64,000 nucleotides of DNA, taken from positions 372,001-436,000 of the forward strand of contig NZ_JALKAA010000003.1 in NCBI RefSeq assembly GCF_024171605.1, written 5' to 3'. Shown here one piece after another: positions 1-7,654 of this stretch; position 1 is the first letter of the stretch, and the number at the start of each line of letters is the position of its first letter. A program made the position numbers and the translations under genes. The notes beneath the pieces were generated by a model. It made no database searches, was not told the origin of the DNA, and saw only the letters and a program-made list of their open reading frames with translations. This DNA comes from Pontibacter sp. HSC-36F09 (GTDB taxonomy: Bacteria; Bacteroidota; Bacteroidia; Cytophagales; Hymenobacteraceae).

Positions 1-79
1 TCAGAATAGAGCCGCCTCCACCAATCAGCCCGAGCGAAAGACCGATAAGCATGGCCGCCAGATAACCTAGAATTTCCAT
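1..79 (-). CDS. TauE/SafE family sulfite/anion exporter, N-terminal fragment
   Basis: Only the first 26 codons are inside the window; the gene runs off the left edge. It starts at an ATG at 79 and reads MEILGYLAAMLIGLSLGLIG followed by GGGSIL, the start of the first membrane helix of TauE/SafE (formerly DUF81) permeases with their glycine-rich GLIGGGGS motif. Members of this family move sulfite, sulfonates or other small anions across the inner membrane. The neighbouring Crp/Fnr regulator and persulfide dioxygenase-rhodanese gene suggest that this one exports sulfite made by persulfide oxidation. That role is inferred from context. The family call is fairly safe even from this short piece. 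Confidence 0.8.
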   Translation of the reverse strand, partial: MEILGYLAAMLIGLSLGLIGGGGSIL

Positions 80-109
80 TGATGTAGTCTTTTGTTTTGT
101 AACATGCTA

Positions 110-154
110 CAAAGGTATAGCGATCCGGACGGACTGGCAGTGACTATTATCACA
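110..154 (-). promoter_or_regulatory. Class II Crp/Fnr-type promoter of the TauE gene
   Basis: On the minus strand 110-117 reads TACCTTTG, an exact match to the Bacteroidota -7 element TAnnTTTG, 31 bp before the TauE start codon. A Crp-type inverted repeat, AGTGA-N6-TCACA, lies at 139-154. Its centre is 36.5 bp from the last base of the -7 element, so about 42 bp upstream of the expected transcription start, the class II activator position. The same arrangement with the same spacing precedes the genes at 1191-2528 and 2653-3495. The adjacent Crp/Fnr gene (210-857) is the obvious candidate regulator, but binding is inferred. Confidence 0.65.
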
Positions 155-209
155 GAGGGAGGAGTTAAGCGTTTTATTTTAGGAACAGGTCTCGACCTGA
201 CCCTAAGAA

Positions 210-857
210 CTAAACCACCTCCAGATCATGTACTTCGATGTAATTTCTGTGCAGTGCAATGGCACCGGTCTGTTCCAGTTTTTTGAGGAGGCGGGAAATG
301 ACTTCACGGGAGCTGTTGAGCTCGAGGGCGATCTGCTGGTGTGAAAGGCGAATCTCTTTTCCGCTCACTTTTACGTGGCGCTTGAGGTAGAACAACAAGC
401 GCTCGTCGAGGCCTTTGAAAGCGATGCTGTCAAGGGTTTGCAGCAGCTCTTCGAAGCGCTGGCGGTAGGAAGCGATCACGAAGTTGTGCCAGGTCTTATA
501 CTTGGCCAGCCACTGCTCGGAAAGGTGTGAAGGGATCAGGATAACTTCCGCTTCCGTCACGGCTTTGGCCATGATCTGGCTCTGCTCGTCGCGGGCGGTG
601 CACATCATGGACATGGCGCAGGCATCCCCCGGTTCGAGGTAGTACATCAGAAATTCATTGCCTTCGTCGTCCTCGCGGTATACCTTAAGCAGCCCGCTCA
701 GAAGCAGCACCGTGGAACGGATAAACTGCCCGGTGCGCATAACCTCTTCACCTTCTTCCACCTGCCGGATGGTGCTATGTGCCAAAATATCATCAAGGAG
801 CGGCTGTTCGAACTGCGGGAATTTCTTCAGGATATTTTCTTTCTGCGTTATTTCCAT
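210..857 (-). CDS. Crp/Fnr family transcriptional regulator
   Basis: A 215-residue protein of standard Crp/Fnr length. An N-terminal cyclic-nucleotide-binding-like beta-barrel (about residues 15-125) is followed by a dimerisation helix and a C-terminal winged helix; the recognition region LSHQQIALELNSSREVISRL is near residues 169-188. It lacks the N-terminal cysteine cluster of iron-sulfur FNR. It does have a CAMSMMC pair (Cys80, Cys86) that could form a redox-active thiol pair; this is speculation. It lies between a TauE/SafE exporter and a persulfide dioxygenase-rhodanese fusion, and matching Crp-type boxes precede both and the stress protein gene. The likely role is to activate this sulfur/stress set in response to reactive sulfur, redox state or low oxygen. 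The effector cannot be read from the sequence. Confidence 0.9.
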   Translation of the reverse strand: MEITQKENILKKFPQFEQPLLDDILAHSTIRQVEEGEEVMRTGQFIRSTVLLLSGLLKVYREDDEGNEFLMYYLEPGDACAMSMMCTARDEQSQIMAKAVTEAEVILIPSHLSEQWLAKYKTWHNFVIASYRQRFEELLQTLDSIAFKGLDERLLFYLKRHVKVSGKEIRLSHQQIALELNSSREVISRLLKKLEQTGAIALHRNYIEVHDLEVV

Positions 858-1190
858 ATGGTATGAATTTAATGAAGTCGAATAAGCAAGATAGACATTC
901 CTGCTCTCAAGTGCAGTGCCTTTTATTCCTCGAAAACAAACACAAATCCTATTCTCATTATGTTAAGAAATTTGTCAGAGATAAAGGGCTTTTACCCCCG
1001 GAGGTTAAGCTAAAACAACTGGCGGCGTAGGGGACCTCTACCAGGATCCTAACAGGATGACAAAAGGAATAGCATGAAACGGCCCTGATCTTTTGTGGGA
1101 CAAGGGTGTGTGAATGTATACGCATATAAGCAAAAAACCAGTGCAGGAACTAAAAGTCCCCACACTGTTCAAGATCAATTCATTTAAAGC
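858..1190. other. Intergenic region between crp/fnr gene and dioxygenase-rhodanese gene
   Basis: This 333-bp stretch holds the upstream region of the Crp/Fnr gene (857, minus) and the 3' side of the gene ending at 1191. I see no convincing gene. On the minus strand 942-950 contains TAGGATTTG, a -7-like element with one extra spacer base, which could serve the regulator gene. At 1109-1124 there is a poor Crp-type half palindrome (TGTGA with a degenerate second half). No clear terminator was found. Confidence 0.4.
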
Positions 1191-2528
1191 TTATTTAAAG
1201 TCGTTGACGGCTTCGCTCAGGTCAAGCACTTTGGTGTCAGGCAAAGCGGCCTCCACAATGCTGCTACCGGCAGCTGATCGGTATCCTGCTGCACAATGTA
1301 CTACCACGGGCTTATCGGTCGGAATTTCTTTGGCCCGCTCACGCAGTTCGGGCAACGGAATGTTAATGGAGTTGGCAAAAAACTTGCCGCCTTTCACTTC
1401 AGAAGCATTGCGCACATCTACGATGGTATAGTCTCCCTGATTCTCTTTGAACGCAGCCACATCCATCACCTGCGACTTCTCTTCGGCGGCTTCGGTTTGC
1501 ACAAATACCCCCTCAATGAGCAGTTCGTATCCGATCTTAGAAGCCTTGCGGATCAGATCGTCCAGTTCATTTTCTGTTTCGGCAACCAGGTAGAAGCGCT
1601 CGTCAGGGCCTACAATGCTACCCAGCCACGTTTCGAACTTGCCTCCGTTTTGGATGTTAACCGCGCCTCTCAGGTGTCCTTTTTTGAAGACCTTTTCGCT
1701 GCGTGCATCCACAACCACCGTGCCCGCTGATGGCTTGTAGTTATTGTCAAGCCGCTTCACTTTGTCCAGACTTTGCTGGTAGGCAGGAGCGCCTTGTTTG
1801 TTCAGTCCCACATCGTAGCCGAAGTACTTTGGTATAAATGGCTGGTCTGCTGTGAGCACTTTCACGAAACCTTCTTCGCTCATGTCCTGCAGGGCGTAGT
1901 TGCTTATTTTCTCAGCACCGATCGTGCTGCTATTGGCTTCACTCAGCCCTTTGCCGCAAAGCGAACCCGCACCATGGGCCGGGTATACCAGCACATCATC
2001 GTTTAGCTTCATTAGCTTTTCGCGTGTGCTATGGTACATTTGCCGGGCCAGATCCTCGCGTTTTGCCGTTACGTTGCCAGCACTCTCACGCAAATCCGGA
2101 CGGCCTACGTCACCGATGAACAAGGTATCTCCCGTGAATACGGCTATGTCCTTGCCCTCATGCTCCAGTACAATGCTGATGCCATCCGGGGAGTGACCCG
2201 GCGTGTGCAGCGATTTCAGTTTGATGTCTCCCATCTCCAGTACAGCGCCCTCGTCAAAGGTTTTGTGGGGATAGTCGGCACCCACCAGGCTGTGGGTATA
2301 GATAGTGGCCCCGGTTTTTTCATGGATCTCGAGGTGCGAACTCACAAAGTCTGCATGTGGGTGTGTCTCAATCACGCCAACGATCTTCGCATTGTTTTTT
2401 TCAGCGAAGTCATAGTAGGGCTGTGGATTGCGGGCCGGGTCTACCAATACGACTTCGCCGGTTTTTTCACTTAGGATGGCATAAGCGTAATGTGCCAGGC
2501 CTTTGTCTTCGAACTGCTCTATTTTCAT
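1191..2528 (-). CDS. Persulfide dioxygenase-type MBL-fold protein fused to two rhodanese domains
   Basis: A 445-residue fusion. Residues 1-240 are a metallo-beta-lactamase fold of the ETHE1/persulfide dioxygenase type: HPHAD at 56-60, HTPGH at 108-112 and GDTLF with Asp134. The predicted single-iron ligands His56, His112 and Asp134 are present, while the residue after HxHxD is Phe instead of His, in keeping with a mono-iron enzyme. The family oxidises glutathione persulfide to sulfite. A rhodanese domain at about 262-350 has lost its catalytic cysteine; a second at about 355-445 keeps the active loop CAAGYRS. The likely role is sulfide/persulfide detoxification, with sulfite leaving through the nearby TauE/SafE exporter. 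The gene is preceded by a Crp-type promoter. Confidence 0.9.
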   Translation of the reverse strand: MKIEQFEDKGLAHYAYAILSEKTGEVVLVDPARNPQPYYDFAEKNNAKIVGVIETHPHADFVSSHLEIHEKTGATIYTHSLVGADYPHKTFDEGAVLEMGDIKLKSLHTPGHSPDGISIVLEHEGKDIAVFTGDTLFIGDVGRPDLRESAGNVTAKREDLARQMYHSTREKLMKLNDDVLVYPAHGAGSLCGKGLSEANSSTIGAEKISNYALQDMSEEGFVKVLTADQPFIPKYFGYDVGLNKQGAPAYQQSLDKVKRLDNNYKPSAGTVVVDARSEKVFKKGHLRGAVNIQNGGKFETWLGSIVGPDERFYLVAETENELDDLIRKASKIGYELLIEGVFVQTEAAEEKSQVMDVAAFKENQGDYTIVDVRNASEVKGGKFFANSINIPLPELRERAKEIPTDKPVVVHCAAGYRSAAGSSIVEAALPDTKVLDLSEAVNDFK

Positions 2529-2581
2529 GAATTTTGGTTTTACGTTTTAGCAAAAATGAACGAAACGTTCTTAGTCTGTTG

Positions 2582-2626
2582 CAAAATTAGAGTATACACG
2601 AGCCGCACACAGTGACATAAGTTACA
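2582..2626 (-). promoter_or_regulatory. Class II Crp/Fnr-type promoter of the dioxygenase-rhodanese gene
   Basis: The minus strand at 2582-2589 reads TAATTTTG, an exact TAnnTTTG -7 element, 54 bp before the start codon at 2528. A Crp-type box AGTGA-N6-TTACA occupies 2611-2626 with its centre 36.5 bp from the -7 element, the same distance as at the TauE and universal stress protein promoters. A small perfect inverted repeat (GAACG-AAA-CGTTC, 2558-2570) lies in the expected leader and may be a second operator or simply chance. Confidence 0.65.
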
Positions 2627-2652
2627 TAGCGCTTATCACGAGTAAAATGTTA

Positions 2653-3495
2653 CTATTTTAAGTGATAGGTGAGGAGCGGGCGGATGCAGTGGTTGACCAG
2701 CGTCTCGGCGATGCTGCCGTAGAAGATGTGACTGAAGCCTTTGCGCCCGTGCGTGCCGATCAGTACCAGGTCCATGTCTGTTTCGCGGTTAAAGTTGCGT
2801 ACGCCGGCCGGCACCTTATCATCACTCTTGAAGTGAATCTCATAGTTTTGCAGGTTAAGCTTTGTGGCAAAGCGCTGCATATTCTGTATCGTTGTGTCGA
2901 GTTTAAGGTCATCTTCTTTATCGATGATCTGGAGCAGGTGCAGTTGCGCGTTAAACAGTTGCTGCAAAGTCTTGATGGTGTTAACGGACTGTTCAGGTTG
3001 TTTTTCGGCAGCGAAGTCGGCCACCCACAGGATGTTCTTGATAGGGGTAATGGAGGCGTCTTGCTGAATGGTGATGACAGGTATATGCGTATGGCGCACC
3101 ACGTGCTGTGCCTCCGAACCGGAAAGGCGCTCGAACCAGCCGTCTGACCCCTCTGTGCCCATGATGATCAGGTCAATGCGCTGCTGCTCGGCATACCTGG
3201 TCAGGCTGGTCGTCAGGCCGCCGTAAACCACGGTGCTGGTGAAACCGATGCTGGTCTGCTTCCTGAGTTCGTCGAATTGGTGGTTGGCCTGTTCCTCCCG
3301 GGCTTTCATCTCCGACTTGTCTATACTTTCAGAAGATTCCATTGAGCCAGCCCATTCGGCGGCGTTCACTTGAATGACATGTACCAGATGGAGATCGGCC
3401 GGGGTTTTCTCCAGCAATAAGTTCAGGAATTGTAGCGCTTTGAATGATACCGGTGTGAAATCCATCGGCACCATGATGTTGAGTTTCTTTTCCAT
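2653..3495 (-). CDS. Universal stress protein with tandem UspA domains
   Basis: A 280-residue protein made of two Usp domains, about residues 1-148 and 150-280. Each ends with an intact ATP-binding signature G-x2-G-x9-G-S: GTEG...GS in the first and GTHG...GS in the second. The protein therefore probably binds ATP at both sites. Such proteins accumulate during starvation, oxygen limitation and respiratory stress; the exact activity is unknown for most members. The gene has its own Crp-type promoter of the same design as its two sulfur-related neighbours, which suggests one regulator. It is transcribed away from the DUF2243 pair at 3717. Confidence 0.92.
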   Translation of the reverse strand: MEKKLNIMVPMDFTPVSFKALQFLNLLLEKTPADLHLVHVIQVNAAEWAGSMESSESIDKSEMKAREEQANHQFDELRKQTSIGFTSTVVYGGLTTSLTRYAEQQRIDLIIMGTEGSDGWFERLSGSEAQHVVRHTHIPVITIQQDASITPIKNILWVADFAAEKQPEQSVNTIKTLQQLFNAQLHLLQIIDKEDDLKLDTTIQNMQRFATKLNLQNYEIHFKSDDKVPAGVRNFNRETDMDLVLIGTHGRKGFSHIFYGSIAETLVNHCIRPLLTYHLK

Positions 3496-3543
3496 TGTCT
3501 GTCTCTTTGTTAGTTGTTTTATGGTTTATGTATACTAACTATA

Positions 3544-3588
3544 CAAAGGTCATTGCTTTATCGGTAACGTTCGGTGACTTTGGTTACA
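3544..3588 (-). promoter_or_regulatory. Class II Crp/Fnr-type promoter of the universal stress protein gene
   Basis: The minus strand at 3544-3551 reads GACCTTTG, one mismatch from TAnnTTTG, 49 bp before the start codon at 3495. A Crp-type box GGTGA-N6-TTACA lies at 3573-3588, with its centre 36.5 bp from the -7 element. Spacing and box agree with the promoters at 110-154 and 2582-2626. The divergent pair at 3717-4436 could share the site, but I found no -7 element at a matching distance on the plus strand. Confidence 0.6.
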
Positions 3589-3716
3589 TAAGCAGGCAAT
3601 TTTGGAAACAGGATGCCGGATGCTTACCCGAATGAAAGTGTGGTGTAAAGCAACTAAACCCTTTTGTAACAGGTATATGGGTCAGTCTGATCCAAAGGAT
3701 TTTACAGGTATAGCCT

Positions 3717-3926
3717 ATGATGAAAACCGCTTGTGTACTCCCTCGCATGACGTTGCTGATGTTGTTTGTCTTGCTTATCCATTTGCCTGCTTCGGCCTGC
3801 ACCACCTGCAACCGCCCCCTGCAGGCGGCCATCTTCGACGATAGCTTTCTGCAGCTATTACTCTATATGTTGCTGCCTTTCCTGTTCATCGGGCTGGTGG
3901 TATACCGACTTCATAAACTCAAATAA
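3717..3926 (+). CDS. Small secreted or membrane protein with CTTC motif
   Basis: A 69-residue protein of unknown function. It has an N-terminal hydrophobic signal-like segment (about residues 11-25), a CTTCN motif directly after it (Cys28 and Cys31), and a C-terminal membrane helix (about 45-63) followed by a short basic tail. The start could be either of two adjacent ATG codons (3717 or 3720). The two cysteines just after the first helix could bind metal or form a disulfide in the periplasm; this is speculation. It ends 6 bp before the DUF2243 gene and is probably co-transcribed with it. The conserved-looking layout makes it a likely real gene despite its size. Confidence 0.6.
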   Translation: MMKTACVLPRMTLLMLFVLLIHLPASACTTCNRPLQAAIFDDSFLQLLLYMLLPFLFIGLVVYRLHKLK

Positions 3927-3932
3927 GATGCT

Positions 3933-4436
3933 ATGAAAAGACAAATACCCATTGAAGAAGTCAAGCCCGCCCGAACTGGTCCGCTGATTGCGGCGGCCAC
4001 ACTCATAGGTATAGGAATGGGCGGGTTTGTGGACGGCATTGTGTTGCACCAGATCCTGCAGTGGCACCAGATGATCTCCGCCAAACTGCCGCCGGACACG
4101 CTACTCAACAAAGAGACCAACATGTTCTGGGACGGTATATTCCACGCCTTCACCTGGCTCACTACAGCACTGGGTATCTACCTGCTCTGGCGGGTTGCCA
4201 AAGAGCGCAAAGTCGTGCTGTCGAACCGCATTTTCGGCGGCAGTCTGCTGTTTGGTTTCGGCCTGTTCAATGTCGTGGAGGGTATCATCGATCACCACAT
4301 CCTGGTGCTGCACAATGTGCGCGAAATCAGTCAAAGCCCTGCTGCCTGGAACTTCGGCTTTCTAGGTATATCGCTTATAATGTTGGCTGTTGGCTGGTTG
4401 CTTGTGCAGAAAGGCAGGAGAGAAGCGCAGGTATAA
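3933..4436 (+). CDS. DUF2243 family integral membrane protein
   Basis: A 167-residue membrane protein with four predicted helices. The DUF2243 hallmarks are visible: GGFVDGIVLHQILQWHQM in the first helix (about residues 30-47) and EGIIDHHIL near the third. The repeated histidines and acidic residues inside helices suggest heme or metal binding, but the function of the family is unknown. In other bacteria these genes are often found near cytochrome oxidase or copper-related genes (recalled, not checked). Here it follows a small CxxC-type membrane protein with a 6-bp gap and precedes the thioredoxin-ApbE operon by about 170 bp. Confidence 0.88.
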   Translation: MKRQIPIEEVKPARTGPLIAAATLIGIGMGGFVDGIVLHQILQWHQMISAKLPPDTLLNKETNMFWDGIFHAFTWLTTALGIYLLWRVAKERKVVLSNRIFGGSLLFGFGLFNVVEGIIDHHILVLHNVREISQSPAAWNFGFLGISLIMLAVGWLLVQKGRREAQV

Positions 4437-4608
4437 ATTGGCGAAAAAATAAATTGGCAACAGTACAACGTGCGGCGGGTGCCCGGCGTTTAAATGACAA
4501 CGAACAGCCTCATCATGAAGCACTAAGCTTTACACCTTAATTTTTTGAGATTGCACAATACCTGTCCGCAGGCATGGCTCATTATGTCAAACTACTAAAA
4601 AGGTGAAT

Positions 4609-5079
4609 ATGCAACGTGCTTTTTCTTTTGCCCTTCTCTGGGCGCTGCTCTCGCTTGGCTACACTGCCAATGCACAGGCCACTACCGACAATTTGAAATG
4701 GGAACACCGCTACGAGGAAGCCGCCAGGCAGGCCGCAGCCGATCACAAACCCATTCTGATGGTGTTCGCCGGCTCCGACTGGTGTAAGCCCTGCATCCTG
4801 CTGCGCAGGGAGGTATGGGATACGCCTGCCTTCCGGGATTATGCCAAAGAGCACTTCGTGCTGCTCGAGCTCGACTTCCCCCGTTTCAAGAAAAACCAGC
4901 TGCCGGAAGAACAGAAAAAATACAATGAGCAACTGGCAGACAAATATAACCAGGAGGGCCTGTTCCCACTCGTTGTCCTGACAGATGAAAAAGGAAATGT
5001 GTTGGGCAAAACGGGCTACCAGCCTGGCGGACCCGACAAGTATATTCCGCACCTGGAGCAACTCCTGCACCAGAAGTAG
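4609..5079 (+). CDS. Periplasmic thioredoxin-like protein
   Basis: A protein of about 156 residues with a signal peptide ending near the AQA at residues 21-23. It is followed by a thioredoxin fold with the active-site motif SDWCKPC. I chose the ATG at 4609; a GTG two codons upstream (4603) is also in frame. The fold resembles the DUF255/thioredoxin_7 group: FAGSDWCKPC, then EVWDTPAF and a cis-Pro region near FPLVVLTDEKG. It would reduce disulfides or deliver electrons in the periplasm. It is the first gene of a run with ApbE, DUF4266 and DUF3570, so its target is probably the cysteines of these partners; this is inference. Confidence 0.88.
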   Translation: MQRAFSFALLWALLSLGYTANAQATTDNLKWEHRYEEAARQAAADHKPILMVFAGSDWCKPCILLRREVWDTPAFRDYAKEHFVLLELDFPRFKKNQLPEEQKKYNEQLADKYNQEGLFPLVVLTDEKGNVLGKTGYQPGGPDKYIPHLEQLLHQK

Positions 5080-5111
5080 ATCGCCTGCTTAACCTTAACC
5101 GCTGTATTTTT

Positions 5112-6173
5112 ATGGATAGAATCATGCAATTCTGGCTGGTAGCGTTGTTGCTAGTATGCAACGCCGCACAGGCGCAGGCTCCTGCCGGGGAGCTGAAAAC
5201 GCAGAAAAAAGTACTGTTGCTGATGGGCACCCGGTTTGAACTGGTAGCCGTGTCGGAGGATGAAGAACTGGCCAATAAGGCCATTGAAGCAGGTATACAG
5301 GAAATTCAGCGGATCGAGGCGCTCATTTCAGAGTGGCAACCAACCTCCCAGACCAGCGCCATTAACCGGAGTGCCGGCGGTATGCCAGTGCCAGTGGATG
5401 AGGAACTCTACGAGCTCATCCGGCGCAGCCTTCGCATTTCCGAGCTAACGGGCGGGGCCTTTGACATTAGCTGGGCGGCCGCCGACAAGGTATGGAAGTT
5501 TGATGGGTCTATGAAGGAGATGCCGTCACCGGAAACTGTGGAGAATTCCATCCGTCACATCGGTTACCAAAAGATCCAGCTGATTCCGGAGACGCACAGT
5601 GTATTTCTGAAGGAAGAAGGGATGAAGATCGGATTTGGTGCCATCGGCAAAGGCTATGCCGCCAACCGGGTACGCGACCTGATGCGCAGGATGGGTATAC
5701 AAAGCGGCGTGGTGAATGCTGCCGGCGACCTGATCACCTGGGGCAAACAGGCCGATGGCCAGCCTTGGTACATCGGTATAGCCGACCCTGCAGACAAGGA
5801 AAAGGTTTTCTCCTGGCTCACTGCCGACCACACTGCCGTCGTGACTTCTGGAAGCTATGAAAAGTACGCCCAGATCAATGGCAAACGCTACGGTCACATC
5901 ATAGACCCACGCACCGGTTATCCGGTAAGCGGCCTGAAAAGCGTCACCATCATATGCCCTGATGCCGAGCTGGCTGATGCGCTGGCCACAGCCGTATTTG
6001 TGCTGGGGAAAGAAGAGGGACTATACCTGGTCAATCAGCTAAAAGGGGTGGAGTGCCTGCTGGTGACAGATGAGAACGAAATGGTAACCTCTGACCAGTT
6101 GCACCTGCATTACTACAAAAACAAGCCGGCTTCAGCCAAAGCGGCTATACCTGCCAAAACCTCTAAAATCTAA
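5112..6173 (+). CDS. apbE: FAD:protein FMN transferase (ApbE)
   Basis: A 353-residue protein with a signal peptide (cleavage after about residue 22, AQA). It has the ApbE signatures in order: MGTRFELV, TSAINRSAGG, GGAFDISWAA, KIGFGAIGKGYAANRV, VVNAAGDLITWG, TSGSYEKY and HIIDPRTGYPVSG. ApbE uses FAD and Mg2+ to attach FMN through a phosphodiester bond to a Ser/Thr of periplasmic or membrane target proteins. The target usually carries a D-x-x-(S/T)-G-A-(S/T) motif, which I did not find in the neighbouring genes, so the acceptor may be elsewhere or unusual. The gene lies between a thioredoxin-like protein and a DUF4266 lipoprotein, with a gap of 5 bp to the latter. Confidence 0.93.
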   Translation: MDRIMQFWLVALLLVCNAAQAQAPAGELKTQKKVLLLMGTRFELVAVSEDEELANKAIEAGIQEIQRIEALISEWQPTSQTSAINRSAGGMPVPVDEELYELIRRSLRISELTGGAFDISWAAADKVWKFDGSMKEMPSPETVENSIRHIGYQKIQLIPETHSVFLKEEGMKIGFGAIGKGYAANRVRDLMRRMGIQSGVVNAAGDLITWGKQADGQPWYIGIADPADKEKVFSWLTADHTAVVTSGSYEKYAQINGKRYGHIIDPRTGYPVSGLKSVTIICPDAELADALATAVFVLGKEEGLYLVNQLKGVECLLVTDENEMVTSDQLHLHYYKNKPASAKAAIPAKTSKI

Positions 6174-6178
6174 GCCCA

Positions 6179-6406
6179 ATGAAGTTGATCAGATGTGTCG
6201 CATTGTATGCCCTAGGTGCTGTTTTGCTCGGCTCGCTGGGCGGCTGCGAAGTCGTTAAACCTTATCAGAAAACCCTGCTGAACGAGGAGGAGATGAAGCT
6301 GAGCGCACGTAAACTGGAGGCCTTTGAAACGAATTTCCAATCGTACCGCGAAGGTGCCTCGGGTGCAAACGGTGGTAAAGTAGGAGGGGGGTGCGGATGC
6401 AACTAA
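6179..6406 (+). CDS. DUF4266 small lipoprotein with GGGCGCN tail
   Basis: A 75-residue protein. A signal sequence ends in a lipobox-like GSLGGC with the lipidated cysteine at residue 23. The mature part is short and charged and ends in a glycine-rich tail, GGKVGGGCGCN, typical of DUF4266. The function is unknown. The tail with two cysteines separated by one glycine could bind metal, take part in thiol exchange with the thioredoxin-like protein, or be modified; none of this can be decided here. The stop codon lies inside the next gene, so translation is likely coupled to DUF3570. The cluster with ApbE is one I recall from many Bacteroidota and Proteobacteria. Confidence 0.85.
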   Translation: MKLIRCVALYALGAVLLGSLGGCEVVKPYQKTLLNEEEMKLSARKLEAFETNFQSYREGASGANGGKVGGGCGCN

Positions 6407-7608
6407 GGTACATCGGCCTGATGATGGTCTGCACCATGGCCACAACAGCCTTTGCGCAAAACACAAGCACAACTGCCCCTGTGCGGCGGGTGCGTAAACT
6501 GGAACCAGCCGAGGTGAACATCCTCGGCAGCTACTATAGCCAGGACAGCAACCACTCGCCGGTGACCGGGGGCATTGGCACCGAGCAGTTGACGGATGTC
6601 ACGCCGACCATTATCGTGAACGTGCCGCTCGACACGGTCACCAACCTGAATGTGAACTTCGGGATGGACTTCTACTCCTCGGCTTCTACCGACAATATAG
6701 ATTTTAACGTTTCATCCGCCTCCAAATCCGATTTGCGCACACACCTCAACCTGGGTATAAGCCGCCGCAACAGTCTGACAAGGATCACGAAAAGTCTGAT
6801 AATCGGAGGTTCTACCGAGTACGATTACCAGTCGTTGTCAGTGGGGGCTGGCTGGGCGCAGGAGTCGCGCGACGGCAACCGGGAACTCAGCCTGATGGGC
6901 ATGATCTACTACGACACCTGGACGCTGATATACCCGGAGGAACTGCGCAATGGCAAAAGCTTGGTGAGCACCAACAAGCGGCAATCCTATAACCTTTCGG
7001 CTACCTTGTCGCAGGTGATCAACCAAAAAATGCAAGCTTCTTTAAGCGCCGACATCGTCTATCAGTCCGGTTTGCTCTCTACGCCCTTTCACAGGGTGTA
7101 TTTCCGGGAGCAGGAAGCGGCGCAGGTAGAGCAACTGCCGGACCAACGCCTGAAATACCCACTGGGGTTGCGGGTGAACTACTACGTGAATGACTATGTG
7201 ACTTCGCGCTTCTTCTATCGCTTCTACAGCGACAACTGGGGCGTGACGGCCAACACCATCGAGCTGGAGACACCCATCAAATTCGGGCCATTCTTCTCGT
7301 TCTACCCTTTTTACCGCTTCCATACCCAAACGGCAGCCGACTACTTTGCACCCTACAAAGAGCACAGCCTGAGCCAGGAGTTCTATACCTCCGATTATGA
7401 TCTGTCGGGCTTTACCAGCCACAAAGCAGGTATAGGATTGCGCTACTCGCCCCTGTCAGGTATAGCCAAATTCGGACTGCCTTTCTCTAAGAACAAAACC
7501 TCGCTGAAAGGAATAGAACTGCGGGGTGCCAACTATTGGCGCAGCGACGGTCTCAAGGCTTTCATCATCAGCACGGACCTCAACTTCACGCTGCCGTCCA
7601 GAAAGTGA
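6397..7608 (+). CDS. DUF3570 outer-membrane beta-barrel-like protein
   Basis: A protein of about 403 residues with a signal peptide ending in AFAQ. The rest alternates short hydrophobic and polar segments with aromatic residues, as in an outer-membrane beta-barrel (for example repeated YYVNDYVTSRFFYRF-like strands). It matches the DUF3570 layout, including SSASTDNIDF and the conserved SYNLSATLSQ region. I prefer the ATG at 6397 over a GTG at 6391; both overlap the end of the DUF4266 gene by 10-16 bp. Function unknown. With DUF4266, ApbE and thioredoxin it forms an envelope redox-linked unit. A role as an outer-membrane partner of the small lipoprotein is inference. Confidence 0.85.
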   Translation: MQLRYIGLMMVCTMATTAFAQNTSTTAPVRRVRKLEPAEVNILGSYYSQDSNHSPVTGGIGTEQLTDVTPTIIVNVPLDTVTNLNVNFGMDFYSSASTDNIDFNVSSASKSDLRTHLNLGISRRNSLTRITKSLIIGGSTEYDYQSLSVGAGWAQESRDGNRELSLMGMIYYDTWTLIYPEELRNGKSLVSTNKRQSYNLSATLSQVINQKMQASLSADIVYQSGLLSTPFHRVYFREQEAAQVEQLPDQRLKYPLGLRVNYYVNDYVTSRFFYRFYSDNWGVTANTIELETPIKFGPFFSFYPFYRFHTQTAADYFAPYKEHSLSQEFYTSDYDLSGFTSHKAGIGLRYSPLSGIAKFGLPFSKNKTSLKGIELRGANYWRSDGLKAFIISTDLNFTLPSRK

Positions 7609-7654
7609 TCTGGGGACCAGGAGTAGGTGAAGGAGGAAAGAGTCCTACCCTGAA

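Noticed and set aside
210..857. Iron-sulfur FNR-type oxygen sensor
   Set aside because: The N-terminal cysteine cluster of FNR is missing; only Cys80 and Cys86 are near each other.
1109..1124. Crp-type box upstream of the Crp/Fnr gene
   Set aside because: Only one half matches well and no -7 element lies at the fixed distance seen in the other three promoters.
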